Positions 1 to 8,424 of a stretch of DNA of 64,000 nt are shown here, piece after piece. A program made the translations under genes and the position numbers. The DNA is from Flavobacterium succinicans (GTDB taxonomy: Bacteria > Bacteroidota > Bacteroidia > Flavobacteriales > Flavobacteriaceae), in assembly GCF_001662485.1 (NCBI RefSeq), contig NZ_JMTM01000053.1, positions 1 through 64,000 on the forward strand, in the 5' to 3' direction. Under the pieces are notes generated by a model that was given only the letters and a program-made list of their open reading frames with translations, was not told the origin of the DNA and ran no database searches. Every line of letters starts with the position of its first letter. Position 1 is the first letter of the stretch.

Positions 1-13
1 TTTCATAAATAAG

Positions 14-47
14 AAAAGTTTATTGAAACGAATTTCAATAAACTTTT
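14..47. terminator. Stem-loop terminator, bidirectional
   Basis: Two perfectly complementary 15-bp arms (14-28 and 33-47) enclose a 4-nt loop. The arms are A-rich outside and T-rich inside, so the structure can end transcription on either strand. It lies downstream of the minus-strand GlsB-type gene. Confidence 0.75.
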
Positions 48-121
48 GCAAACATCATATTTTATAATGCTTTGCAGCATTTTTACCAACTATTTTTGAC
101 TATTAAACCAGTTTTTGAAGT

Positions 122-361
122 CTATTTTTTGAATAAACTTATTAAAAATAGCAAAACCCAAGCGCCTCCAGCAGCAATGATAATCTGCCAAAGTAGACCA
201 CCACCACCAATTCCTAATTTTCCAGCCAGCCAGCCACCAAAGATACTACCAACAATACCTACAATGATATTACCAAATAAACCAAAGCCGCTACCTTTCC
301 AAAGTTGTCCACCTAGCCATCCTGAAATGGCACCGATCAAAAGAAAATACAAAAATTCCAT
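122..361 (-). CDS. GlsB/YeaQ/YmgE family stress-response membrane protein
   Basis: This 79-residue inner-membrane protein belongs to the transglycosylase-associated protein family (GlsB/YeaQ/YmgE). The visible hallmarks are three hydrophobic segments (about 3-20, 27-48 and 55-77) separated by Gly-rich turns, including GAISGWLGG near the start and GGWLAGKLG in the middle. Length is normal for the family. The molecular role is unknown. Homologues are often stress-induced in other bacteria, but nothing here shows regulation. It is a single gene downstream of a histidine kinase on the same strand, and cotranscription is possible (63-bp gap). Confidence 0.85.
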   Translation of the reverse strand: MEFLYFLLIGAISGWLGGQLWKGSGFGLFGNIIVGIVGSIFGGWLAGKLGIGGGGLLWQIIIAAGGAWVLLFLISLFKK

Positions 362-424
362 AAGTCTATTTTTTATTAGTTATCCCTTAAAATTAATCGA
401 AAAATAATCTTAAAGCCAATAAAA

Positions 425-1570
425 TCAGAATTTTACAAAAATTAGCTGCATTACTGTTCCTTTTCCTACTTCTGACTGCAATACTTTGATTTTTCCTTTG
501 TGATAGTCTTCAACAATACGTTTGGTTAACGACAAGCCTAATCCCCATCCTCTTTTTTTGGTTGTAAAACCAGGTTCAAAGATTTTTTTAAATTGATTTT
601 TTGGAATGCCGCTTCCAGTATCTGAAATGGTGATTTTTACACTGTCGTTTTCTTCTTCAATGGCTAAATGTAATTTGCCTTTCCCCTTCATCGCATCAAT
701 AGCATTTTTTACCATGTTTTCAATCGTCCAACTATGCAAAGTAGGATTTAATTGTACTAAAATGTTTTTTTGAGGTGCCGAAATTGAAAATTCAATCTGC
801 TTAGAAAATCTAGATTGTAAATAGTCATAAGAAAGTAAAGTTTCTGAAACAATATCTTTGGTTTCGAGTTTGGGTTCTGAACCAATTTTTGAAAAACGAT
901 CAGTAATGGTTTGCAGACGTTCAATATCTTTTTCAATTTCTTTGGTCGTACTTTCGGGTATATCTTCGGTTTTTAAAAGCTCAATCCAACCAATCAAAGA
1001 AGACAATGGAGTGCCAATTTGATGGGCTGTTTCCTTGGCCATTCCTGCCCAAAGCTTGTTTTGGGTCGCCATTTTAGTGCTTTTGTAATAATTAAAAACT
1101 AGAGCAGCAAACAAGACAATGATGAGTAGTAAGGCAATTGGATAATATTTTAATTGATTTAAAAGCGAAGAGTTGCCATAATAAAGTTTTTGAACTCTTC
1201 CTGGAGCATAAACAATGTGGATAGGCTCATTTTCACCTTTTAATTTTTCTAAAAAGAGTCTTGATTTTTTCGGATTTTGGATAATTGTGGTATCGATATT
1301 GACTGCATTGATGATGCTGTCTTTCTCAGTAAGCATGATTGGAATAGAAGTATTATTGCTAAAAATAAGAAGTGGCAAATCTACATCTGTGTTTTCATCA
1401 GCATTGATTAAAGTCTCTTGAGCATGTGCCCAAAGTTTCATTTTTAACCGCTCTTCATTTTTAAAAATTTGAAAAAAGGTATAAGTATTCCATAAAATTA
1501 AAGAAACCAAACAGAACGAGGAAGCAATAATGATCCATCGAGTGGTGTTTCTTTTATTTGAAAAGGGCAT
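425..1570 (-). CDS. Sensor histidine kinase, orphan
   Basis: This 381-residue membrane sensor kinase has a transmembrane segment at about 12-33, an extracytoplasmic sensor region of about 110 residues, and a second transmembrane segment at about 143-161. It then has a HisKA domain with phospho-acceptor His183 in AKETAHQIGTPLS and a HATPase_c domain. The N-box Asn is near 289, the G1 box DTGSG is at 317-321 and the G2 box GWGLGL is at 341-346. All catalytic motifs look intact. No HAMP domain is obvious. No response regulator gene lies nearby, so the partner and signal are unknown. The flanking genes (GlsB-type protein, divergent flavin reductase) give no clear hint of its function. Confidence 0.9.
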   Translation of the reverse strand: MPFSNKRNTTRWIIIASSFCLVSLILWNTYTFFQIFKNEERLKMKLWAHAQETLINADENTDVDLPLLIFSNNTSIPIMLTEKDSIINAVNIDTTIIQNPKKSRLFLEKLKGENEPIHIVYAPGRVQKLYYGNSSLLNQLKYYPIALLLIIVLFAALVFNYYKSTKMATQNKLWAGMAKETAHQIGTPLSSLIGWIELLKTEDIPESTTKEIEKDIERLQTITDRFSKIGSEPKLETKDIVSETLLSYDYLQSRFSKQIEFSISAPQKNILVQLNPTLHSWTIENMVKNAIDAMKGKGKLHLAIEEENDSVKITISDTGSGIPKNQFKKIFEPGFTTKKRGWGLGLSLTKRIVEDYHKGKIKVLQSEVGKGTVMQLIFVKF

Positions 1571-1620
1571 AAGTTTCTTTTTTTAACGATAAATATAACG
1601 AATTTATGATGGTTGTATTT

Positions 1621-1628
1621 TACTTTTG
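1621..1628 (+). promoter_or_regulatory. Bacteroidota -7 promoter element for the flavin reductase gene
   Basis: TACTTTTG matches the TAnnTTTG -7 consensus exactly and lies 31 bp before the ATG at 1660. No good -33 TTTG is seen at the right spacing. Confidence 0.5.
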
Positions 1629-1659
1629 TGAAAACAAAATAGCGTTTTAACTTCAAATT

Positions 1660-2535
1660 ATGGTAACTATAGATCCCAAAAGTATTCCTACCGCTCAGCT
1701 ACAAGGTTATTTGCAAAGTTCAGTTGGTCCAAGACCTATTGCTTTTGCAAGTACAATAGATAGTAATGGAGTGCCTAATTTATCTCCTTTTAGTTTTTTT
1801 AATGTATTCAGTGCTAATCCGCCCATTTTGGTTTTTTCTCCCGCGCGTCGAGTTCGGGATAATACAACAAAACATACGTTGCAAAATGCTGAAGCTACTC
1901 GCGAAGTGGTGATAAATGTAGTGAATTATGATATGGTGCAGCAAACTTCTTTGTCGAGTACCGAATATCCAGAAGGAGTGAATGAATTTTTAAAATCGGG
2001 ATTCACACCCATTCCTTCAACCATCGTAAAGCCCTATCGCGTAAAAGAATCTCCTGTACAGTTTGAATGCAAAGTCACTCAAATTATTGCTTTGGGGACA
2101 GAAGGAGGAGCGGGTAATTTAATTTTGTGTGAAGTAGTAAAGTTACATATCGATGAGTCGATTTTGGACAGTAATGGCGCCATCGATCAGCACAAAATTG
2201 ATTTGGTTTCTCGATTAGGAGGAAATTGGTATTCTAGATCGAACGAAGGTCTTTTTGAGGTTGAAAAACCTTTAAACACCTTGGGTATTGGCGTAGATGC
2301 TATTCCTGGTTTTATTAGAGAAAGTGCTTATTTTGATGGGAATGACTTAGGTAAATTAGGAAACATAGAAAAAATTCCAACCGAAGAAGAAATTACTATC
2401 TTTGTAAAAGAAAATTTCGATGTCAAAGCGGTCCTCAGTGCCGACGATATGGATAAGAAATTTCAAAAAGCAAAAGAGTATTTAGTTAACGGAAAAGCAG
2501 TAGACGCTTGGAAGTTATTATTAGCCAAAAAGTAA
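1660..2535 (+). CDS. Flavin reductase family protein (FMN-binding split barrel)
   Basis: This 291-residue cytoplasmic protein has a flavin-reductase-like split-barrel domain over about residues 15-190. Typical features are VGPRPIAFAST near the start, NLSPFSFFNVFSANPP and later the Cys/Glu-rich strand VQFECKVTQI. The family binds FMN and is often an oxidoreductase or the reductase partner of a monooxygenase. The substrate cannot be read from the sequence. The C-terminal 100 residues are a lineage-type extension. The next gene (DUF3127) starts 12 bp after the stop, so the two form an operon. Confidence 0.88.
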   Translation: MVTIDPKSIPTAQLQGYLQSSVGPRPIAFASTIDSNGVPNLSPFSFFNVFSANPPILVFSPARRVRDNTTKHTLQNAEATREVVINVVNYDMVQQTSLSSTEYPEGVNEFLKSGFTPIPSTIVKPYRVKESPVQFECKVTQIIALGTEGGAGNLILCEVVKLHIDESILDSNGAIDQHKIDLVSRLGGNWYSRSNEGLFEVEKPLNTLGIGVDAIPGFIRESAYFDGNDLGKLGNIEKIPTEEEITIFVKENFDVKAVLSADDMDKKFQKAKEYLVNGKAVDAWKLLLAKK

Positions 2536-2547
2536 ATTTTAAGTATT

Positions 2548-2928
2548 ATGGAAGTTTTAGGAAGAGTAAAAGTAATCAACCCTGTACAACAAGTAAGTGC
2601 TTCTTTTAAAAAGAGAGAAGTTGTAGTAACTACTGATGAGCAATACCCACAACATATTTCGATTGAATTTCAGCAAGACAAAACCGATTTATTGAACAGT
2701 TATGCAGTTGGGGAGCCAGTTAAAGTTTCTATCAATTTAAGAGGAAGAGAATGGGTGAGTCCTCAAGGCGAAGTAAAACACTTTAATACTATTGTGGGAT
2801 GGAGAATTGAGAAACAAGCTCCAGTTGCAGCAGCAGCTCCTGCTCAAGCACCACCAATGCCAGCGGCAGAAACGTTTGCTCCAGCGACTAATTTTAATGA
2901 AGAAGAAGCAGACGATTTACCTTTCTAA
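2548..2928 (+). CDS. DUF3127 domain-containing protein
   Basis: This 126-residue protein matches the Bacteroidota DUF3127 pattern. An N-terminal beta-rich domain (about 1-90) contains VSASFKKREVVVTTDEQYPQ and SINLRGREW. It is followed by an Ala/Pro-rich linker and an acidic tail ending in DDLPF. A small OB-like body with a DDLPF tail recalls single-stranded-DNA-binding proteins (acidic tip DDIPF), so a nucleic-acid role is a reasonable inference but unproven. It is the second gene of an operon with the flavin reductase and is followed by a strong terminator. Confidence 0.8.
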   Translation: MEVLGRVKVINPVQQVSASFKKREVVVTTDEQYPQHISIEFQQDKTDLLNSYAVGEPVKVSINLRGREWVSPQGEVKHFNTIVGWRIEKQAPVAAAAPAQAPPMPAAETFAPATNFNEEEADDLPF

Positions 2929-2951
2929 AAGAATAAATTTCAAATTCTATT

Positions 2952-2999
2952 TTCCAAATTCCAAAGCATTACGATGTATTGGAATTTGGAATTTTTTTT
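2952..2999 (+). terminator. Intrinsic terminator after the DUF3127 gene
   Basis: Two 13-bp arms (2952-2964 and 2979-2991, TTCCAAATTCCAA and its complement) are followed by a run of eight T. The TTCCAAATTCCAA wording is also seen in part between rpsB and tsf. Confidence 0.75.
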
Positions 3000-3033
3000 G
3001 ACGGCATTTGTAATTAAAGTATCGAACAAAAAG

Positions 3034-3669
3034 ATGTATCATTTATCTAAAAACTTATTTTTCCCACCTGTTTCAGAAGCTAATCCTGATGGAATATTGG
3101 CTATTGGAGGTGATTTATCTCCAGAGCGTTTACAGTTGGCTTATTCAAGTGGAATTTTTCCTTGGTTCGAAGAGGATCAACCGATTATTTGGTGGTCGCC
3201 CAATCCTAGAATGGTACTTTTTCTAGAAGATTTGGTAGTGTCGAAAAGTATGCGAAACATTTTGAATCGAAATGTTTTTAAAGTCACCTTTAACCAAGAT
3301 TTTAGAGCGGTTATTGCTCATTGCCAACAAGTAAAACGCGACGGACAAACAGGAACTTGGATTACAAATGATATGATTGAGGCTTATTGCAAATTACACG
3401 AATTAGGCCTTGCAAAATCGGTTGAGGTTTGGCAAGACAATCAATTGGTTGGAGGATTGTATGGTGTAGATTTAGGACATGTTTTTTGCGGTGAGAGTAT
3501 GTTTTCTTTGGTTTCTAATGCTTCTAAAGTGGCATTTATTGCTTTAGTCAACCATCTTAAAATTAATAACTATCGTCTTTTGGACTGTCAAGTCTATAAT
3601 GACCATTTAGCCAGTTTGGGTTGTGTAGAAATAGAACGAGCCGATTTTATGCAAATATTGAAAGGTTAA
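3034..3669 (+). CDS. aat: Leucyl/phenylalanyl-tRNA--protein transferase
   Basis: Aat transfers Leu or Phe from charged tRNA to N-terminal Arg/Lys of proteins, which makes them N-end-rule substrates for ClpAP/ClpS. The start was set at the ATG at 3034, giving 211 residues. An upstream in-frame Met lies inside the terminator stem of the previous gene and is unlikely. Family signatures are visible: FPPVSEANPDGILAIGGDL, GIFPWF, WWSPNPRMVLF, GTWITNDMIEAY and the catalytic-core GLYGVDLGHVFCGESMFS. The C-terminal LLDCQVYNDHLASLG is also typical. It appears to be a stand-alone gene converging on the tag gene. Confidence 0.95.
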   Translation: MYHLSKNLFFPPVSEANPDGILAIGGDLSPERLQLAYSSGIFPWFEEDQPIIWWSPNPRMVLFLEDLVVSKSMRNILNRNVFKVTFNQDFRAVIAHCQQVKRDGQTGTWITNDMIEAYCKLHELGLAKSVEVWQDNQLVGGLYGVDLGHVFCGESMFSLVSNASKVAFIALVNHLKINNYRLLDCQVYNDHLASLGCVEIERADFMQILKG

Positions 3670-3679
3670 TAAAATTTAC

Positions 3680-4246
3680 CTAATTGTTCCTGATCCAACA
3701 ATCTTCAACATGGTCATTGACCATGCCAGTGGCCTGCATATGCGCATAGATTACTGTGGAACCGACAAATTTAAAGCCTCTTTTTTTTAAGTCTTTACTT
3801 ATCGCATCCGAAATCGGCGAAGTAGCTGGAACGTCTTTCAAGGTTTTAGGGAAATTGTCAATAGGTTTATGGTCTACAAAAGCCCAAATGTAAGTAGAGA
3901 AACTTCCAAATTCTTCTTGGATTTTGATGAAATTTTGAGCGTTGGTTACAGCGGAATAAACTTTGAGTTTGTTGCGAATGATACCAGCATCTTGTAATAA
4001 TGCTTGAATTTTATGATCAGAATACTGTGCGATTTTTTTATAATCAAAAGTATCAAATGCTCTACGAAAATTGTCTCTTTTGTTTAAGATAGTAATCCAA
4101 CTTAACCCCGCTTGAAAGGTTTCCAAAAGCAGAAATTCAAATAAAGTAGCATCGTCATAAACAGGTTTGCCCCATTCTTCGTCGTGGTATTTTTGGTATA
4201 GAGTGCTAGAGTTGCACCAGTTGCAGCGGTGGAGTGGTTTTGTCAT
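3680..4246 (-). CDS. tag: DNA-3-methyladenine glycosylase I
   Basis: Tag removes 3-methyladenine from alkylated DNA. The protein is 188 residues from the ATG at 4246. That ATG overlaps the TGA stop of the upstream lipoprotein gene (ATGA), which favours it over a Met six codons earlier. Zinc-binding residues expected for Tag are present: Cys and His near the start (RCNWC), and a C-terminal His/Cys group (HMQATGMVNDHVEDC). The core YHDEEWGKPVYDD and LLLETFQAGLSWITIL are signature motifs. Translational coupling to the lipoprotein gene is likely. Confidence 0.95.
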   Translation of the reverse strand: MTKPLHRCNWCNSSTLYQKYHDEEWGKPVYDDATLFEFLLLETFQAGLSWITILNKRDNFRRAFDTFDYKKIAQYSDHKIQALLQDAGIIRNKLKVYSAVTNAQNFIKIQEEFGSFSTYIWAFVDHKPIDNFPKTLKDVPATSPISDAISKDLKKRGFKFVGSTVIYAHMQATGMVNDHVEDCWIRNN

Positions 4247-4878
4247 TGTTTTTTTATTTCCCAATAATAGCCTTTCACTGATGGGATATAGGCATTGCCG
4301 TTTTTGATAATTAATTCGGTATGGATTTTTTTATTGTGCTTTATTCCGATGGCGCCCCCTTTTAAGATAGTTTTGTTTTCTTTGATGTCAAAGGTTAGTA
4401 TTCCATTTTTGAATTTTGCATCCGAAATTCTTTCTACAAACCAAGTAGATCCCCAATAAAAGTACAATGTATGTTGTCCTGTATATGTTACCTTTTTGAC
4501 GAGACCTAATGATTCTTTGGGAAAATTAAAGTTTTCTATGAGTTCTTTTTTGGTGTATGTTTTTCCAATTTGCCCATGTTCAAACAAATCTTTTAAAGGC
4601 GAATTAATTTTTTTTTCGAGAACTAAACCCGAAGGTTCAATTATTGACTTGACGTTTTCAATGAGGGTTTTACTCTCGTTTTTACGTGATGAAGAACGGG
4701 ATTCGTTCTTTGAGGTTATTGTATTGCCTGATTTGGCAGAGGATTCATTTTCTGTAATAATTACAGTATTGGAGTTTTGTTCTTGTGAAGTATTGTCCTC
4801 TTTTTCGGAATCATTACCATTACAACCTACTAGGTTGAATAGTACTAAAAGAAAAATAAAGGATGTTACTTTGTTCAT
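4243..4878 (-). CDS. Putative lipoprotein of unknown function
   Basis: This 211-residue exported protein is not recognised. A hydrophobic signal (about 5-18) ends in the lipobox LVGC, with Cys19 as the predicted lipidation site. It is followed by Asp/Glu-rich residues, as in the surface-export signals of Bacteroidota lipoproteins. Residues 25-75 are Ser/Asn/Glu/Lys-rich and probably disordered. The C-terminal 120 residues look beta-rich (HTLYFYWGSTWFVERISDAK) and are probably a small folded domain. It overlaps tag by 4 nt. Confidence 0.7.
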   Translation of the reverse strand: MNKVTSFIFLLVLFNLVGCNGNDSEKEDNTSQEQNSNTVIITENESSAKSGNTITSKNESRSSSRKNESKTLIENVKSIIEPSGLVLEKKINSPLKDLFEHGQIGKTYTKKELIENFNFPKESLGLVKKVTYTGQHTLYFYWGSTWFVERISDAKFKNGILTFDIKENKTILKGGAIGIKHNKKIHTELIIKNGNAYIPSVKGYYWEIKKQ

Positions 4879-4985
4879 TTCGGGTAATTTAGAGAACTTT
4901 TGATATTGAAATCAGTTTGTTTATTTGATGTAAAAATAATGATATTCAAAATAAAATTTTGCCAAATTAATCTAAAATCAATGTT

Positions 4986-5639
4986 TTAAACGGTTTCTTT
5001 GGAAAGGTATTTTTTAATGAAATGATGTCCCGCATAAATTACTGGAGTTAAAAGAATAGCTATAGAAAGTTTAAAGGTATAACCCGTAAGTGCAGAACTT
5101 AGAAAAGTTTCAAAATCTATTTTTCCAGGGAGCCAAAAGGCAATACCTAAAACGATAAAGGAATCAAACAGTTGCGAAACCAGAGTTGAACCAGTTGTTC
5201 TCAACCAAATCTTAGTATCACCCGTTCGGTTTTTAAAAAACCAAAACACAGTAACATCAATGAGTTGTGAAACCATAAAAGCAATAATACTTCCAACAAT
5301 AATCCACATACTTTGTCCAAAAACGGCTTGAAATTGATCATCGTTTACTGGACTAATTCCTTTAGCCGCAGGAATACTCATAGCGAGTAATAGAATGAGA
5401 AATGAATAAGCGATAAGACAAGCAGTAATAAAGGAAAGTTTACGAACACCTTTTTCTCCAAAATATTCATTGATTAAATCAGTAGTCAAGAATACCACAG
5501 GCCAAGGCAAAATCCCGATACTCATTACAAAAGGCCCAATTTGGATTAACTTACCACCAATTAGTTCTGCAGTAACAGCATTGGTAATGAAAATCCCTGC
5601 GAGAATCACAAAAACAAAATCTTTACGAGTTTTAAACAT
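4986..5639 (-). CDS. Queuosine precursor transporter (YhhQ/VUT family)
   Basis: This 217-residue inner-membrane protein of the YhhQ (DUF165/VUT_1) family takes up preQ0/preQ1 for queuosine tRNA modification in E. coli. Six hydrophobic segments are visible. Characteristic stretches include ITNAVTAELIGGKL, PWPVVFLTTDLINEYFG, SQLIDVTVFWFFK and the late SQLFDSFIVLGIAFW. Length is normal. Queuosine biosynthesis genes are not in the window, so the assignment rests on family alone. Confidence 0.9.
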   Translation of the reverse strand: MFKTRKDFVFVILAGIFITNAVTAELIGGKLIQIGPFVMSIGILPWPVVFLTTDLINEYFGEKGVRKLSFITACLIAYSFLILLLAMSIPAAKGISPVNDDQFQAVFGQSMWIIVGSIIAFMVSQLIDVTVFWFFKNRTGDTKIWLRTTGSTLVSQLFDSFIVLGIAFWLPGKIDFETFLSSALTGYTFKLSIAILLTPVIYAGHHFIKKYLSKETV

Positions 5640-5711
5640 AGTTTTGAGTTTCTCAAAAATAACATTTTATTTTGATTTGGTTTCTGTTTTAGAATTAGAA
5701 CAGTTGTTAAA

Positions 5712-5747
5712 TAAAAAAAATCCCAAACGTAAAAAACGAATGGGATT
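5712..5747 (-). terminator. Intrinsic terminator of the Ppx/GppA-like gene
   Basis: On the minus strand, AATCCCA (5747-5741) pairs with TGGGATT (5725-5719) and is followed by a T-run. It lies just downstream of the minus-strand gene ending at 5770. Confidence 0.65.
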
Positions 5748-5769
5748 AATATTTTGAAAAGGATTAAAA

Positions 5770-6828
5770 CTAGTAAATCTGTTTTACTCCTCTAGCATTG
5801 TCGAATACGTAACTTACTAACCAGGCAATTTGACCTTGTTTTGCAAAGAAAATCTTCTTGTTTTTCATATCTGGAATTACTTCTAGACAAGTTTCTAAAA
5901 GGTTAAATGCGGCAATTAGATTTTTTTGCTGATATGTTTTTAATACTTTTTTCTTATTAGCATTGTTTTCAGCATCCAAAACAAAACGCTGGTAGTTGTT
6001 TTCTGCAATAGCTTTGATTGATAAAATATCATCATAAGTTACTGGAGTAAAGTTTTCTTCTGCTACAGTACCATTTAGCAAAGTAAACATTGCCCAAGCA
6101 GCTCCACCAGAAATGTAAACGTTGTTTTTTTGTTGAGATTCTGGTCTGTTAGTATACATTTTTGTGAAAGTTTCACGTAATGTTGGCAGATAGTTGAACA
6201 TTTCTTCGTTAAACTCAAAAACGGTTTTTTGTTTACATTTTTTGTTGATTAACTCGGTCAAGGTTACAGTTCCGATATCAGCTGAGATAGGAAAGAAAAC
6301 CCCAGAAGAATTGATTTCCTTTGCGTAACCGCCTTTAGTATTACCACCCCCGATATCAACAATAACAGAGTTTAAATAGTTTTTTGGAGGAATACATCCT
6401 TTAAGTAAAAGCTTAGCTTCCAAAGAAGAAGAAATTACTTCTACATTCTTTTTTGTAAGAAGTTTGATTTTGTCTGTAAGTTCGCTTGTATTGGTGGCTA
6501 AACCAACTCCAGATGATGCTACTATGAAAATATTTTTATCTTCAATTTTGTATTCTGTAAGCATTTTGTCGTAGTTCAATAAAACAACAGCTACCGCACG
6601 CTCAATGTCTTCTTTGAATAAAGTACCATCTATTGAGATACCCGTTGCTATACCAATGTTTTCTGTCCAAAATTCTTTAACATCATAATTGTTTTTCTTT
6701 AAGTTTTCAACTTCAAGAACGGTCATTTTAACACCTTTACTACCGATTTCAATTCCTCCATAAAGTTGAGCATAAGAAGAAAATGAAAAGAACAGCAGCG
6801 CAACTATAAAGTGCAATTTTTCTTTCAT
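5770..6828 (-). CDS. Exported Ppx/GppA-like ASKHA-fold protein
   Basis: This 352-residue protein has a clear signal peptide (about 1-20, ending SSYAQ). The mature part has the ASKHA phosphatase layout of exopolyphosphatase and pppGpp hydrolase: phosphate-1 loop GGIEIGSKGVKMTVLEV, then ASSGVGLATN (like the ATSAxR motif), SSSLEAKLLLKG (like SGxEEA) and phosphate-2 loop VIVDIGGGNTKGG. Cytosolic Ppx/GppA lacks a signal peptide, so an envelope location is unusual. It may be an inactive or repurposed relative, since the GSNS of the first loop is changed to GSKG. It is a single gene with its own terminator. Confidence 0.72.
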   Translation of the reverse strand: MKEKLHFIVALLFFSFSSYAQLYGGIEIGSKGVKMTVLEVENLKKNNYDVKEFWTENIGIATGISIDGTLFKEDIERAVAVVLLNYDKMLTEYKIEDKNIFIVASSGVGLATNTSELTDKIKLLTKKNVEVISSSLEAKLLLKGCIPPKNYLNSVIVDIGGGNTKGGYAKEINSSGVFFPISADIGTVTLTELINKKCKQKTVFEFNEEMFNYLPTLRETFTKMYTNRPESQQKNNVYISGGAAWAMFTLLNGTVAEENFTPVTYDDILSIKAIAENNYQRFVLDAENNANKKKVLKTYQQKNLIAAFNLLETCLEVIPDMKNKKIFFAKQGQIAWLVSYVFDNARGVKQIY

Positions 6829-6856
6829 AATAATTTTTTAATTTGGGGTTAGGTTG

Positions 6857-6864
6857 CAAATCTA
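6857..6864 (-). promoter_or_regulatory. -7 promoter element of the Ppx/GppA-like gene
   Basis: On the minus strand TAGATTTG matches TAnnTTTG, 28 bp before the ATG at 6828. The -33 element is not clear. Confidence 0.45.
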
Positions 6865-6964
6865 GATTAAAATTTGAAAAATGTATCATTTTTTTTAAAT
6901 TTTATTTCGAAAAATGAGAGGGTTCTTTTTTTTAAATCACTAACCTATAATTTAACATTTCAAT

Positions 6965-6995
6965 GTTGCTTCGTCTAAAAAAAAATCTATTTTTG
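6965..6995 (+). promoter_or_regulatory. Promoter of the MFS transporter gene
   Basis: GTTG (6965-6968), 19 bp, then TATTTTTG (6988-6995) fits the Bacteroidota promoter. A second exact TATTTTTG copy with similar flanks follows at 7008-7015 and may be an alternative -7. Confidence 0.55.
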
Positions 6996-7033
6996 CCTCT
7001 ATAAAAATATTTTTGCCCCAAAAATTTTTAATT

Positions 7034-8275
7034 ATGATAAAAAACTACCTAAACAATTTTAAAGACTTTCCAAGAGAAGTCTGGATTTTGACTTTAATCA
7101 CATTTATTAACAGAGCGGGAACAATGGTTATTCCTTTTCTGTCAAAGTACATGAAAGAAAATTTACATTTTAGCTACAGCCAAATTGGTTGGGTAATGGT
7201 TTTCTTCGGAATTGGTTCTATCATAGGCACTTGGCTTAGTGGTAAATTATCAGATAAGATTGGCTTTTACAAAGTCATGGTTTTTAGTTTATTTGCGAGT
7301 GGTATCGTTTTTATTTTACTACATTATGCTAAAACATTTGAAGAAATGTGCATTGGCATACTAATTCTAACTATCATTGCGGATATGTTTCGTCCCGCTA
7401 TGTTGGTTTGTTTAAAAACCTTTACCACTAAAGAAAATAGAGCAAGCGCTTATTCACTAACTCGTGCAGCTGTCAATTTAGGATTCCTTTTTGGACCAGT
7501 TTTAGGAGGTTTAATTATCATGCAATCAGGATATGAGTTTATCTTTTATGCAGATGGTGCCACTTGTATTTTAGCTATTATTGTTTTTGTACTCTTTGTA
7601 AAAGAGAAACAATTACCTATAAAATCTGCCACTGAAAAAGCATTGCCTAAAAACATTTCAGTTACGAAAGACAAACCATTTATGCTGCACTTAGTTATTT
7701 GCTTAATAACTGGAATTTTGTTTTTTCAAATATTTACCACTTTACCTTTGTATCACAAAGAACAATTCAATATGTCTGAATTTGATAGTGGATTATTATT
7801 GAGCTTGAATGGCTTGCTGATCTTGCTTTTTGAACTTCCCATTGTGAACTACGTGAGCAGAAACAAAATCAACAACCATAGAGTTATCTTTTTCGGTTTG
7901 GTCTTAATGGCTACAAGTTTTTTATTCTTATTGTATCCATGGGAAGGAATGTTGATTCCCATGATGTTATTTATGACTTGTGGCGTAATGTTGACGTTTC
8001 CTTTTGCGAATTCATTTGCTATGGAAAGATCTTATGAGCAAAGAGAAGGGAAATATATGGCTGCTTTTACCATGAGCTATAGTTTCGCTCACATTTTGAG
8101 TGCAAAATCAGGAATGGAAATCATTCAATTTTCAGGATACGAAACGAATTGGATTTTTATGTCTATTCTTGGCTTGGTCGGTTCTTTACTTGTATTTAAA
8201 TTGTTTGCAATGGTTGAGAAAGAAGAATTAAACAAAGCGAGAATGATCCCCGTAGAAAGCGACGATAGAAAATAA
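7034..8275 (+). CDS. MFS transporter (drug/metabolite type)
   Basis: This 413-residue protein is counted from the ATG at 7034, because the upstream in-frame codon is only a TTG inside the promoter. It has about 12 hydrophobic segments. The MFS signature loop between TM2 and TM3 is visible as GSIIGTWLSGKLSDKIGFYKV, and TM5 has GPVLGGLI as in multidrug-type exporters. The central cytoplasmic loop is around residue 200. Substrate cannot be assigned. It is a single gene between a divergent Ppx-like gene and a double terminator. Confidence 0.88.
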   Translation: MIKNYLNNFKDFPREVWILTLITFINRAGTMVIPFLSKYMKENLHFSYSQIGWVMVFFGIGSIIGTWLSGKLSDKIGFYKVMVFSLFASGIVFILLHYAKTFEEMCIGILILTIIADMFRPAMLVCLKTFTTKENRASAYSLTRAAVNLGFLFGPVLGGLIIMQSGYEFIFYADGATCILAIIVFVLFVKEKQLPIKSATEKALPKNISVTKDKPFMLHLVICLITGILFFQIFTTLPLYHKEQFNMSEFDSGLLLSLNGLLILLFELPIVNYVSRNKINNHRVIFFGLVLMATSFLFLLYPWEGMLIPMMLFMTCGVMLTFPFANSFAMERSYEQREGKYMAAFTMSYSFAHILSAKSGMEIIQFSGYETNWIFMSILGLVGSLLVFKLFAMVEKEELNKARMIPVESDDRK

Positions 8276-8290
8276 ATTTTACTTTAAATA

Positions 8291-8328
8291 AAAAAAACGG
8301 TAGTAATCAATTTACTACCGTTTTTTTT
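8291..8328 (+). terminator. Terminator of the MFS gene
   Basis: ACGGTAGTAA (8297-8306) pairs with TTACTACCGT (8312-8321), with A-tract before and T-tract after. It works on the plus strand and could work on both. Confidence 0.85.
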
Positions 8329-8356
8329 ATGGAATAAAATTATCTACGCATAAATA

Positions 8357-8390
8357 AAAAGTCCCAACTTCCAATGAAGTTGGGACTTTT
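8357..8390 (-). terminator. Terminator of the rplM-rpsI-rpsB-tsf operon
   Basis: AAAAGTCCCAACTT (8357-8370) pairs perfectly with 8377-8390. It sits 34 bp past the tsf stop, on the minus strand, and ends in T. Confidence 0.8.
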
Positions 8391-8424
8391 GTTTGATAAT
8401 ACAAGAAGTACATCTTTGCTTTTA

